Below are positions 13,682 through 22,186 of a stretch of 32,158 nt of DNA, one piece after another. Position numbers and translations under genes: made by a program. The notes under the pieces were generated by a model, which was not told where the DNA came from, did no database searches, and worked only from the letters and a program-made list of their open reading frames with translations. Source of the DNA: JAAEUB01 sp964550345 (GTDB lineage: Bacteria > Pseudomonadota > Alphaproteobacteria > Rhodobacterales > Rhodobacteraceae); NCBI GenBank assembly GCA_964550345.1, contig CAZJYZ010000037.1, positions 1 through 32,158 of the forward strand. The letters are read 5' to 3'. Each line of letters opens with the position of its first letter. Within the stretch, counting starts at the first letter, position 1.

Positions 13682-15601
13682 ATGCCTGCAACAAATCTTC
13701 ACCTTGTGTACTCGGAAGGGAAGGAACAGGATGTTTCTCCGGCCCCGACACAAAGGCGGGTGCTGTTGGGGCAAATCCTGCGCGAGCGTGGGGTGCTGTC
13801 CGAGGACAACCTTGCGCGCGCGGTCGCATTGCAGGCACGTGGACAGGCGCGATTTGGCGATATCCTTTTGGCTAATTCGATGCTTTCCGGTGATGACTTG
13901 TATGACGCCCTAGCCTTTCAATATAATTCAATGGTCGCGGACCTGCAGAAAGATCCCCCGGATGTACGGCTGATCGACAGGCTCGGTGCCGATACCTGCA
14001 TTCGAATGGGCGTGGTGCCGTGGAAGCGGGTCGGTGGTGCCACTGTAATCATATGTTCGCGACCAGACGAATTTGACACGATCCGCAAAGAGCTGCCTGC
14101 AGAATTTGGCAGAACACATCTGGCAATTGCGCCAGAAGAGCATATTCAGAATGCACTGGTAGCCGCCCGCCACCGTTCGCTTGCATACAAGGCTGAAACC
14201 CGTGTGGCGGACAGTGAAAGTTGCCGCAATTGGGACAGCGCTATGATCGGCCGGGTTTCAGGTGCTGTCATCCTGTTATTGGCAACTTTATTTATCATCT
14301 CGCCTGTGGCCGGCTTTGCCCTTGTGACCTTTTGGGCGGTGCTGACGCTTGTTCTGAACTCGGCATTGAAGGCAGCCGCGGCTATCATGCACCTGTACCG
14401 TTTAAAGCACCAAAAAGTTACTTTCTTTTCAAAGCGCCACGCCCCTGGCATTACCCGCCTGCCAGCCGTGTCCATCATGGTTCCGCTGTTTCACGAGCGA
14501 GAGATCGCCGGACGTCTGGTCAAACGGCTGGAGGCAATTTCCTATCCGCGAGAGCTTCTGGATATCTGCCTTGTGGTCGAAGAGGACGACAGCCTAACTC
14601 AGGCGACGCTTGCGGCGGCCACCTTGCCGCGCTGGATGCGTCAGATCATTGTGCCGCGTGGTGCGGTTCAAACCAAACCACGGGCCTTAAACTTTGCTTT
14701 GGATTTCTGCCGTGGGTCAATCATTGGCGTCTACGACGCCGAAGACGCACCCGACCCCGACCAGATTCACCGCGTTGTACGCCGTTTTCACGAACGCGGC
14801 AAAGATGTCGCCTGTCTGCAAGGCATTCTGGACTTTTACAATGCACGAACAAACTGGTTAAGTCGTTGTTTTACCGTTGAATATGCCACATGGTTTCGGG
14901 TCATTTTACCAGGACTTGAACGGTTGGGATTTGCCATCCCCCTGGGGGGAACAACGTTGTTTTTTCGCCGGGAGGCGTTAGAGGAACTGGGTGGATGGGA
15001 CGCCCATAACGTCACCGAAGATGCCGACCTCGGCATTCGTCTGGCGCGCCACGGGTACCGCACCGAACTTATCGATACCGTCACCGAAGAAGAAGCAAAT
15101 TGCCGCGTCTGGCCTTGGGTCAAACAACGTTCGCGCTGGATCAAGGGCTATGCGATGACCTACGGGGTCCATATGCGTGCACCAAAACAATTGATCCGCG
15201 AACTTGGCCTGTGGCGGTTTCTGGGTGTCCAGTTATTGTTCCTTGGGTCACTCAGCCAGGTCCTTTTAGCCCCCTTTTTGTGGAGCTTCTGGGCCTTACC
15301 GCTTGGGCTGCCACATCCCTTAGTTGGGGTAATGCCAACCGCCATGTTCTATGGATTGGCCGTGATTTTCATAATATCAGAAGCGCTGACCATCGCGCTT
15401 GGCATATTGGCGGTATCATCCTCAAAGCACCGGTTTCTACGCCTGTGGGTGCCAAGTCTGCATCTATATTTTCCGTTAGCCAGCCTTGCGGCTTTGAAAG
15501 GGTTTGTCGAGATCGTCACCCGCCCGTTCTACAGGGATAAAACCGTGCATGGGGTGTTCGATACGGTCGAAGCATCAAAAGACCCGATCGCTACCCCGTA
15601 A
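13682..15601 (+). CDS. Membrane glycosyltransferase (GT2) with N-terminal MshEN-like domain
   Basis: This 639-residue protein probably polymerises or transfers sugars at the inner membrane for an exopolysaccharide. Residues about 28-80 carry two tandem copies of the MshEN/GspE-N pattern (LLGQILRERGVLSEDNLARA and FGDILLANSMLSGDDLYDAL), a domain that in MshE binds cyclic di-GMP. Two membrane helices follow (about 192-236). The GT2 domain (about 260-490) has the processive signature: EEDDS, the YDAEDAPD DxD-type site at 352-355, TEDADLG around 446-451 and QRSRW at 482-486. Several C-terminal membrane helices follow. A GGGG ribosome site precedes the ATG. The gene ends 11 bases inside the converging GntR gene. 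The product is unknown. Confidence 0.88.
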   Translation: MPATNLHLVYSEGKEQDVSPAPTQRRVLLGQILRERGVLSEDNLARAVALQARGQARFGDILLANSMLSGDDLYDALAFQYNSMVADLQKDPPDVRLIDRLGADTCIRMGVVPWKRVGGATVIICSRPDEFDTIRKELPAEFGRTHLAIAPEEHIQNALVAARHRSLAYKAETRVADSESCRNWDSAMIGRVSGAVILLLATLFIISPVAGFALVTFWAVLTLVLNSALKAAAAIMHLYRLKHQKVTFFSKRHAPGITRLPAVSIMVPLFHEREIAGRLVKRLEAISYPRELLDICLVVEEDDSLTQATLAAATLPRWMRQIIVPRGAVQTKPRALNFALDFCRGSIIGVYDAEDAPDPDQIHRVVRRFHERGKDVACLQGILDFYNARTNWLSRCFTVEYATWFRVILPGLERLGFAIPLGGTTLFFRREALEELGGWDAHNVTEDADLGIRLARHGYRTELIDTVTEEEANCRVWPWVKQRSRWIKGYAMTYGVHMRAPKQLIRELGLWRFLGVQLLFLGSLSQVLLAPFLWSFWALPLGLPHPLVGVMPTAMFYGLAVIFIISEALTIALGILAVSSSKHRFLRLWVPSLHLYFPLASLAALKGFVEIVTRPFYRDKTVHGVFDTVEASKDPIATP

Positions 15602-16241
15602 TATCCGACCCGGCATTGATTTTAAGCCGTGTTTCAAACGCCTTGGAAATATGGGTGCGCAATGCTTCCTGTGCACCATCCTTGTCGCGCGCCTCAATCG
15701 CGGTGACGATAGCGTCATGTTCATCCACCGCTTTCAGGCTGCGCCCTTCCGCTGCCAGGGATGTGGTTGCCAAAAGTGCCATGGTGCGGTGCACAAGCTC
15801 CAATTGCTGCACCAGATATCGGTTATGGGATGCATGGTGCAATTGCCGGTGAAACCGCCGGTTGGCGCGCGCCAATGCGTCGGGTTGATCAAGCAACAAA
15901 CGATCACTTTCCACCATGTCACGCAGCACCCGGATTTCCTCTTTCGCGGCATGCTGTGCGGCAAGTTTTGCGGCGAGCCCCTCAAGTTCGGCCCGAACCG
16001 CGTATAGTTCGGCCAGTTGATTGTGGTCCAGCGAGGCAACCACCAGTGACCGGCCATCTCGGGTCAGCAGGCTTTGCGTCTCCAGCCGCTGCAACGCCTC
16101 ACGAATCGGGGTGCGCGAAACACCAAACCGTTCGGCCAGTTCGCTTTCGACAAGCCGCTCACCGGGTAGGTAGATACCGGTATCAATCGCGTCGAGCACC
16201 AGCTCATAGGCATCTTTCTGGCCCTGTTTCGCGTCCTGCAT
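15591..16241 (-). CDS. GntR family transcriptional regulator, FCD subfamily
   Basis: A 216-residue DNA-binding regulator. The start is the ATG at 16241, with a near-perfect GAGGAGG ribosome site. The winged-helix domain covers about residues 8-72, with the GntR signature GERLVESELAERFGVSRTP and IREALQRLE. The C-terminal helical FCD domain (about 78-205) contains ELYAVRAELEGLAAKLAAQH, the metal/ligand histidine segment RRFHRQLHHASHNRYL and the EHDAIVTAIEARD helix. FCD regulators usually sense small organic acids and repress a neighbouring catabolic gene; the ligand cannot be told. It is divergent from the HAD nucleotidase, and the class V aminotransferase is close by. Confidence 0.9.
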   Translation of the reverse strand: MQDAKQGQKDAYELVLDAIDTGIYLPGERLVESELAERFGVSRTPIREALQRLETQSLLTRDGRSLVVASLDHNQLAELYAVRAELEGLAAKLAAQHAAKEEIRVLRDMVESDRLLLDQPDALARANRRFHRQLHHASHNRYLVQQLELVHRTMALLATTSLAAEGRSLKAVDEHDAIVTAIEARDKDGAQEALRTHISKAFETRLKINAGSDITG

Positions 16242-16352
16242 GTATAGCCTCCTCAAGGGTTTGACCGAATATGCCGCCCCCTCGCCCCACAATCAAGCGC
16301 ACCGATGCAATCAACCCATTGCATCACACCAGCCTGCGCCCTAGCGTGACGC

Positions 16353-17006
16353 ATGGTTGCCGCATCCTTCTCACATGTTACCTCCTGGGTTTTTGACCTG
16401 GACAATACGCTATATCCGCCCGAGGCTCGTCTGTTTGACCAGATCGAGGTGCGTATGACCGACTGGGTGATGCGTGCCCTCAAGGTCGACCGAGGCGAGG
16501 CCGATCGGCTTCGGCGCCATTACTGGGCGAAATACGGCACAACACTGGCGGGGCTGATGAATGAGCATGACGTGGACCCCACCCCCTATCTGACGGAAGT
16601 GCATGAAATAGACTTTGAGGTGCTGGACCCTGATCCCGATCTGGCGGCGATGATCAGCAATCTGCCGGGGCGGTGCATCGTCTATACCAACGGCTCGGCC
16701 CCTTACGCGCAAAGGGTGCTGGAAGCGCGCGGTTTGGCCGGGCGGTTTGATGCCATTTATGGGGTCGAAAATGCCGGGTTTCGACCAAAACCTGAACGGC
16801 AGGCCTTTGAAACCATCTTTGCGACGGACAATTTGAACCCGTTGTCGGCGGCCATGTTCGAAGATGACACCCGCAATCTGGAAGCGCCACATGAAATGGG
16901 GATGCGTACGGTCCATGTCGCCCCAGCGGCAGCCCCGGCAGACCATATCCACCACCATACCGATGATCTGACGGAGTTTCTGTCCCGCGCGACTGAGCGC
17001 GCGTGA
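16353..17006 (+). CDS. HAD-superfamily pyrimidine 5'-nucleotidase
   Basis: A 217-residue cytoplasmic phosphatase. The HAD motif I VFDLDNTLYPP gives nucleophile Asp15 and acid Asp17. Motif II is IVYTNGSAPYA, and motif III/IV are the RPKPERQAFETIF lysine and the acidic MFEDDTRNL. The helical cap follows motif I (FDQIEVRMTDWVM...), the layout of the SDT1/PPM1-type pyrimidine 5'-nucleotidases common in alphaproteobacteria. The C-terminus is histidine-rich (DHIHHHTDD). The natural substrate is not certain. It converges on the aminotransferase gene, with 18 bases between the stops. Confidence 0.88.
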   Translation: MVAASFSHVTSWVFDLDNTLYPPEARLFDQIEVRMTDWVMRALKVDRGEADRLRRHYWAKYGTTLAGLMNEHDVDPTPYLTEVHEIDFEVLDPDPDLAAMISNLPGRCIVYTNGSAPYAQRVLEARGLAGRFDAIYGVENAGFRPKPERQAFETIFATDNLNPLSAAMFEDDTRNLEAPHEMGMRTVHVAPAAAPADHIHHHTDDLTEFLSRATERA

Positions 17007-17024
17007 AGAACGCTTCTGCTTAAG

Positions 17025-18152
17025 CTATAAAACCTGATCCAGAACGGCCTCAAGGCGCGCGACAGAGGCGTCGACATCATAAAGCTTGTCCAAGCCAAAG
17101 AGACCAAGACGGAAGCTGGAATAATCATCCCCCTCTTCGCACATCAGGGGCACGCCAGCCGCAATCTGAACACGTTGAGCCGCAAAGGCTTTGCCCGCCT
17201 TGATATCCGGGTCAGACGTGTAGGAAACAACAACACCCGGTGCCTCGAACCCTTCGGCTGCGACGGACCTGATCCCACGTTTTGCGAGGGCCGCACGCAC
17301 GCGGCACCCCTGCTCCCATTGGGCATCGCGCAGCTTTTCAAAACCGTATTCGCGGGTTTCCAGCATCACGTCGCGCAGCCCCCTGAGCGCGTCTGTCGGC
17401 ATAGTGGCGTGATAAGCATGCGCCCCGCCTTCATAGGCCTCCATGATGGCGAGCCATTTGCCCAGATCCACCGCGAACGAGGTCGAAGTGACCGTTTTGG
17501 CCATGTCACGCGCTGCCGCGTTCATCATCACCATCCCCGCCGAAGGTGAGGCCGACCAGCCCTTTTGCGGCGCGGAAATCAGTACGTCAACGCCGGTTTC
17601 GACCATGTCGACCCAGATCGTGCCGCTGGCGATGCAATCGAGCACAAAAATGCCGCCCACCGCATGCACCGCCTCGGATACGGCACGCAGGTAGTCATCA
17701 GGCAGGATCATGCCACTGGCGGTTTCCACATGCGGGGCAAAAACCACTTCGGGGCGTTCTTCATGGATGCGTGCCACAACCTCGTCAATCGGTGCCGGGG
17801 CAAAGGGTGCATCCGGTGCATTGCCGGTGCGGCGCGCCATCATCACGGTCTCAGCCGCGGCGATCGACCCCATTTCAAAAATCTGGCTCCAGCGGAATGA
17901 GAAAAATCCGTTGCGGATAACCATGACCCGCTTGCCCGTTGCAAACTGACGCGCGACTGCTTCCATCGCGTAGGTGCCACCGCCGGGAATCAACGCCACT
18001 GAGTCTGCCTTGTAAACATCCCGTAAAACGCCAGAAATGTCGCGCATAACGCCCTGAAACGAGGCGGACATGTGGTTGAGGGACCGGTCGGTGAACACCA
18101 CCGAAAATTCCAGCATTCCATCCGGGTCAATCTCTGGCAGCAAGGCGGACAT
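17025..18152 (-). CDS. Class V aminotransferase (alanine/serine-glyoxylate type)
   Basis: A 375-residue fold-type I PLP enzyme. The Schiff-base lysine is Lys197 in SAPQKGWSASP, and Asp172 in FVLDCIASG should pair with the PLP ring nitrogen. The phosphate-binding PGGGTYAMEAVARQF lies near residues 56-70. The sequence resembles the alanine-glyoxylate/serine-pyruvate aminotransferase group, but the amino donor cannot be told. The C-terminal domain ends with FRLGLFGLDKLYDVD. A GAGGAG ribosome site precedes the ATG. The gene is alone on its strand, with a 294-base gap on its promoter side in which I see no further clear signal. Confidence 0.88.
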   Translation of the reverse strand: MSALLPEIDPDGMLEFSVVFTDRSLNHMSASFQGVMRDISGVLRDVYKADSVALIPGGGTYAMEAVARQFATGKRVMVIRNGFFSFRWSQIFEMGSIAAAETVMMARRTGNAPDAPFAPAPIDEVVARIHEERPEVVFAPHVETASGMILPDDYLRAVSEAVHAVGGIFVLDCIASGTIWVDMVETGVDVLISAPQKGWSASPSAGMVMMNAAARDMAKTVTSTSFAVDLGKWLAIMEAYEGGAHAYHATMPTDALRGLRDVMLETREYGFEKLRDAQWEQGCRVRAALAKRGIRSVAAEGFEAPGVVVSYTSDPDIKAGKAFAAQRVQIAAGVPLMCEEGDDYSSFRLGLFGLDKLYDVDASVARLEAVLDQVL

Positions 18153-18446
18153 GTTTGGCTCCTCTTAGGTTATTCAGGGTGTGAGAGTGACTCATATTTC
18201 TGGCAGGGAAAAGCGAGAAATCACATCTGAGCGTGAAGTGACGGGTTTAATTTTGTTTCCCCCCGAACCTGCATGTTAGCACATCACCGTTCTATGAGTT
18301 TTAAAATCGAAATCCAGGCAAGCGAGGCGCCCCACCAATTTCACCCGAACTTGTAAATATGTCCATTAGATGCAGACTGGACAGGGAACGTTCACCAACG
18401 GCACAAGATTGCCGGGGATCCGATTTCACAAACCGAAGGGGACATC

Positions 18447-18911
18447 ATGCAAAAATTAAAATTTCTGACCGCGACTGTTTTCAGCACACTCTTTTCGACC
18501 GGTGCCTTTGCGCATGGCCAAAATATTGGGGCCTGCGACCCCGCCCAGGCCAGGTTCGGGGGAAACGGGGGAAACCCATTCATAGCCGTCGCACCTGGTG
18601 CCGTACAAATGCGAACCGGTGCTTTTGTCGATGCCGTGATCCTGAATGGTAGACAATATGGCCAGAACGGCGGAAATGCCGGACAGGTTCTGAACCTCAG
18701 GGACGAAGAATACATAAACAGGATCGTCGTACGTCATGGCCAGCTGGTTGACCGGCTTGAACTCTACACAAATTTTGGGCGCTCCGTAACTGGTGGAGGC
18801 AATGGCGGGAATGTCAGCCAGTTAAACAATATCCGGGTCCTGACAATAGGTGGCCGTTCGGGCCAGTACCTAGACCAGATAGAAGTGACCTATTGTATGA
18901 ACTATCGGTGA
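18447..18911 (+). CDS. Secreted jacalin-like lectin domain protein
   Basis: A 154-residue exported protein with a 22-residue signal peptide (MQKLKFLTATVFSTLFSTGAFA). The mature part looks like one beta-prism jacalin-type domain. Three glycine-rich turns introduce its three sheets: RFGGNGGNPF, GQNGGNAGQVLNL and GGGNGGNVSQL. The strand pairs are typical: VDAVILNG, EYINRIVVRHGQLVDRLELYT and the closing IGGRSGQYLDQIEVTY. Two cysteines (GACDP and TYCMN) near the ends may form a disulfide. A GAAGGGG ribosome site precedes the ATG. Jacalin domains bind mannose or galactose glycans. No toxin domain is attached and no partner gene is nearby. The assignment rests on pattern only. Confidence 0.7.
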   Translation: MQKLKFLTATVFSTLFSTGAFAHGQNIGACDPAQARFGGNGGNPFIAVAPGAVQMRTGAFVDAVILNGRQYGQNGGNAGQVLNLRDEEYINRIVVRHGQLVDRLELYTNFGRSVTGGGNGGNVSQLNNIRVLTIGGRSGQYLDQIEVTYCMNYR

Positions 18912-18930
18912 ATTTGCAGTTGGTTCGGGG

Positions 18931-19383
18931 TCACAGCGGCCCCGGCCTGCGTTCTTCACTTAAGAGCACATTCGCCTCAACGTCGCCAACACCAGGCAAA
19001 AGCATGATCCTGCGGCGTAAAACCCGTTCAAAATCTGCCAGATCGCGGGCCACGACGCGCAGGCGGTAATCATAGAGCCCCAAAACATGATGTACGCTCT
19101 GCACTTCCGGGATAGCAGTAACCGCGCGTTCAAGATCCTCAAGGCTGACACGGCCCTTAGTCGCCAGCTTGACCCCCAAAAACACCGTCACCCCAAAGCC
19201 TAACGCCTCTCGGTTCAGGTCTATGCGCCGACCAATTATGATACCTCCATCGTGTAACCGACGCACACGACGCCACGCGGCGGGCTGGCTTAACCCGAAA
19301 CGGCGGCCCAGCTCGCCGGCACTCAGCGTTGCATCATCGGCCAGCGCCGTAAGGAATTTGTGATCGGTTGCGTCCAGCTTCAT
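18931..19383 (-). CDS. Lrp/AsnC family regulator, second gene of a pair
   Basis: A 150-residue regulator with an N-terminal helix-turn-helix (GELGRRFGLSQPAAWRRVRRL, about 22-43) and a C-terminal RAM (ligand/oligomer) domain, with PEVQSVHHVLGLYDYRLRV around residues 93-111. The start overlaps the stop of the upstream paralogue by four bases (ATGA), so the two are coupled. It differs from its partner by an Arg-rich recognition helix. The pair is divergent from ilvC, suggesting control of branched-chain amino acid synthesis. Confidence 0.92.
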   Translation of the reverse strand: MKLDATDHKFLTALADDATLSAGELGRRFGLSQPAAWRRVRRLHDGGIIIGRRIDLNREALGFGVTVFLGVKLATKGRVSLEDLERAVTAIPEVQSVHHVLGLYDYRLRVVARDLADFERVLRRRIMLLPGVGDVEANVLLSEERRPGPL

Positions 19384-19838
19384 AGGGGAAGCGCCTCGCC
19401 CGCTTTGATCTCGGCCATCTGAACCAATGCCTCAACCTCGGCAATATGCGGCAAGGTCAGGATACGGGTGCGATAGAGATGCTGGTAATGCGCCATGTCA
19501 CGGGCAAGCACGTGCAGGCGCACATCGACCCGTCCCAGAAAAGTCTGGATCTCCATCACTTCGGGCACTTCACGCGCCCCGGCCAGAAATTCATCGAAGG
19601 CGCGTGGGTTGGTCTTTTCCAGGGTGATACGCAGGGATACTTCCACCTCATAGCCAAGGGCCGCCCAGTTTATACGGGCGTGTTGACCCCGGATAACGCC
19701 CGCGCGGATAAGCTTCTCTAACCGCCGCGCGCATGTTGCCTGAGTCATCCCGGCACGTTCGGCCAGCGCGCCAACTGCCAGGTCAGGGGCTTGCTGAAGG
19801 TGCCTTAGGAGGCGGCGATCAGTTTCTGTAACTTGCAT
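19380..19838 (-). CDS. Lrp/AsnC family regulator, first gene of a pair
   Basis: A 152-residue regulator with an N-terminal helix-turn-helix (VGALAERAGMTQATCARRLEKL, about 22-43) and a RAM domain containing PEVMEIQTFLGRVDVRLHV. It is clearly paralogous to the gene that follows with a four-base overlap. Two Lrp-type subunits made together could form mixed oligomers. The gene starts 132 bases from the ilvC start on the opposite strand, and a dyad lies 26 bases upstream of its ATG. Confidence 0.92.
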   Translation of the reverse strand: MQVTETDRRLLRHLQQAPDLAVGALAERAGMTQATCARRLEKLIRAGVIRGQHARINWAALGYEVEVSLRITLEKTNPRAFDEFLAGAREVPEVMEIQTFLGRVDVRLHVLARDMAHYQHLYRTRILTLPHIAEVEALVQMAEIKAGEALPL

Positions 19839-19863
19839 GTTTTTTCTATTATCAGCGTATATG

Positions 19864-19878
19864 ACGAATAGTATCCGT
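19864..19878. promoter_or_regulatory. Dyad between the Lrp pair and ilvC, operator candidate
   Basis: ACGAATA and TATCCGT are inverted repeats matching at six of seven positions around one G. The 15-base centre-symmetric site resembles an Lrp-type operator in size and lies in the shared divergent promoter region. Confidence 0.4.
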
Positions 19879-19970
19879 ACGTTTTCCCCTATCTTTGCCG
19901 TTTTTGCAAATCATATTCGGCTAAAACAATTAGGATGCGGCCAGAACAACTCAAACCGGAGGAACGCCAG

Positions 19971-20993
19971 ATGCGCGTCTATTACGATCGCGATTGCGAT
20001 ATTAACCTGATCAAAAGCACCAAAGTTGCCATCCTTGGCTATGGTTCACAAGGCCATGCCCATGCCCTGAACCTGCGCGACTCAGGCGCTGAAAACCTTG
20101 TAGTCGCCCTGCGCGAAGGTTCAGCCTCGGCAGCAAAAGCCGAAGCTGAGGGCCTGACGGTCATGGGCGTTGCCGAGGCAGCCGCATGGGCTGATCTGGT
20201 CATGTTCACCATGCCCGACGAACATCAGGCAGAAACCTACAAAAATTACGTGCACGACAACATCCGCGAAGGTGCAGCGATTGCATTCGCCCACGGCCTG
20301 AACGTGCATTTTGGCCTGATTGAGCCAAAAGCCGGTGTGGATGTCATCATGATGGCGCCCAAGGGTCCGGGCCACACTGTGCGCGGTGAATACACTAAAG
20401 GCGGCGGCGTGCCCTGCCTTGTGGCCGTGGATACGGACGCGACCGGCCGCGCGCTGGAACTGGGCCTGTCCTATTGCTCCGCCATCGGCGGCGGACGCTC
20501 CGGCATCATCGAAACCACTTTCCGCGAAGAATGCGAAACTGACCTGTTCGGCGAACAGGCCGTGCTTTGCGGTGGTCTGGTCGAACTGATCCGTGCTGGT
20601 TTCGAAACCCTGGTAGAAGCTGGCTATGCCCCTGAAATGGCTTACTTTGAGTGCCTGCACGAAGTGAAGCTGATCGTTGATCTGATCTATGAAGGCGGCA
20701 TTGCCAACATGAACTACTCGATCTCAAACACGGCTGAATACGGCGAATATGTTTCCGGCCCGCGCGTACTGCCCTATGAGCGCACCAAGAAAGAAATGAA
20801 GGCCATTCTGCACGACATTCAGACCGGTAAATTCGTGCGTGACTTCATGCAGGAAAACGCTGTTGGCCAGCCATTCTTCAAAGGCACGCGCCGCATGAAC
20901 GACGCGCACCAGATCGAAGAAGTTGGCGAAACCCTGCGTGGTATGATGCCGTGGATTTCCGCCGGCAAACTGGTGGATCAGGAAAAGAACTAG
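19971..20993 (+). CDS. ilvC: Ketol-acid reductoisomerase (class I)
   Basis: IlvC converts acetolactate and acetohydroxybutyrate to dihydroxy acids in valine, leucine and isoleucine synthesis, with NADPH and Mg2+. The start is the ATG at 19971, giving the standard N-terminus MRVYYDRDCD with GGAGG nine bases upstream; the ATG at 19935 lacks both. The 340 residues match the short class I form. Visible are the Rossmann loop GYGSQGHAHALNLRDSG (24-40), AFAHGLNVHFG with the conserved His, and the metal-binding FREECETDLFGEQAVLCGG. A strong terminator follows. Confidence 0.98.
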   Translation: MRVYYDRDCDINLIKSTKVAILGYGSQGHAHALNLRDSGAENLVVALREGSASAAKAEAEGLTVMGVAEAAAWADLVMFTMPDEHQAETYKNYVHDNIREGAAIAFAHGLNVHFGLIEPKAGVDVIMMAPKGPGHTVRGEYTKGGGVPCLVAVDTDATGRALELGLSYCSAIGGGRSGIIETTFREECETDLFGEQAVLCGGLVELIRAGFETLVEAGYAPEMAYFECLHEVKLIVDLIYEGGIANMNYSISNTAEYGEYVSGPRVLPYERTKKEMKAILHDIQTGKFVRDFMQENAVGQPFFKGTRRMNDAHQIEEVGETLRGMMPWISAGKLVDQEKN

Positions 20994-21019
20994 AACGACG
21001 TACAATAACGTCCGCCAAT

Positions 21020-21055
21020 GGGTGTTCCGGTTCTGATCGGGACACCCTTTTTTTT
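21020..21055 (+). terminator. Rho-independent terminator of ilvC
   Basis: GGGTGTTCCG (21020-21029) pairs with CGGGACACCC (21038-21047), with one G-T pair and an eight-base loop, followed by eight Ts. It lies 26 bases after the ilvC stop. Confidence 0.95.
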
Positions 21056-21175
21056 CGACTAGCGTTCATGCGCCAGATCAGGGGCTAAATCGCAGGTCAT
21101 TACTTTCTGTTGGTTTTAGCCAGCATCGTGTCAATCTGCATTGCCCGCCACCTGCCCCCGTGCAACAAGCGCGGG

Positions 21176-22105
21176 ATGCACAATGCCCCTCATAACCCGT
21201 CCGCAAATCCCAGCACCAAAGACTGGATACAACTGCTTTCTCTGGGTCTGATCTGGGGCGCTTCTTTTATGGCCGTTACCATCGCCGGCGAGTCAATTGG
21301 CCCGCTCAGCGTCGCTGCCGGCCGCATTGCCTTGGGAGCAGTTATCCTGTTCGCACTGACCCGGTATATGGGCCTGCCACTGGCCTTTTCTGTGGGAGTG
21401 ACTGGGCGGCGGGTCTGGCTTTCGGCCCTGGGCCTTGGTTTTTTCTCGATGGCACTGCCCTTTTTTTTGCTCAGCTGGGGGCAACTGTTCGTGGCATCCG
21501 GATTTGCCGGGGTGACCATGGCCGCAGGTCCGCTTTTAACCATGGTGCTTGCGCATTTTCTGGTGACTGGGGAAAGGATAACCCTGCCCAAACTCATCGG
21601 CATCGCCCTTGGGTTTTGCGGCGTGGTGCTCCTTATTGGGATAGAAGCGTTTGATAGCAGTGGTTTAGGGCAAGAACCGCTGGCGCGACTTGCCTGTTTC
21701 GGGGCCGCTGCGAGCTATGCAGTTGGGGCGATCGTAACGAAACGCGCCCCAAAATCCGAACCGGTAGCTTTTGCCACGACTGCAACGATTCTGGCGGCTT
21801 TGATCATCCTGCCAGTGGCAATGTTTATCGAGGGAATGCCCTCAGGCGCCACCCTCACATCCATTGGCGCACTTGTCTTTCTTGGCGTCGTGCCAACTGC
21901 TATTGCCAATCTACTTCTGGTTTCCACCATCCGCAGCGCCGGACCTTCCTTTACCTCACTGGTAAATTATCAGGTGCCGGTCTGGTCAGTCATCTTTGGC
22001 TGGCTATTTCTTGGCGAGGTGCTGCCCTCGCGGGTCTTTGTCGCACTTGGGCTGATCCTTATAGGTGTGGCCATTACCCAAGGGTTTCGTGGCAAAAGAC
22101 CGTAA
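21176..22105 (+). CDS. EamA/DMT superfamily transporter
   Basis: An inner-membrane exporter-type protein of 309 residues with ten predicted helices in two EamA repeats. The first repeat contains LLSLGLIWGASFMAVTIAGE and the conserved GRIALGAVILFAL; the second contains AASYAVGAIVTKRAP and ends with VIFGWLFLGEVLPSRVFVALG, the family's classic final repeat. The start chosen is ATG 21176; the frame upstream to a TTG at 21110 reads through a poorly coding stretch. Such proteins usually export amino acids or metabolites, but the substrate cannot be predicted. It stands alone after the ilvC terminator. Confidence 0.9.
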   Translation: MHNAPHNPSANPSTKDWIQLLSLGLIWGASFMAVTIAGESIGPLSVAAGRIALGAVILFALTRYMGLPLAFSVGVTGRRVWLSALGLGFFSMALPFFLLSWGQLFVASGFAGVTMAAGPLLTMVLAHFLVTGERITLPKLIGIALGFCGVVLLIGIEAFDSSGLGQEPLARLACFGAAASYAVGAIVTKRAPKSEPVAFATTATILAALIILPVAMFIEGMPSGATLTSIGALVFLGVVPTAIANLLLVSTIRSAGPSFTSLVNYQVPVWSVIFGWLFLGEVLPSRVFVALGLILIGVAITQGFRGKRP

Positions 22106-22186
22106 ACCCGGTGTGGCCGGAAATCCCTCTGAATATACAAAACCTTCGATTTGTGTTACTATTGACAGGTTGCGGAGGAGATTCAA

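Noticed and set aside
19935..19971. ATG at 19935 as the ilvC start
   Set aside because: It adds twelve residues not typical of the family and overlaps the ribosome site used by the ATG at 19971.
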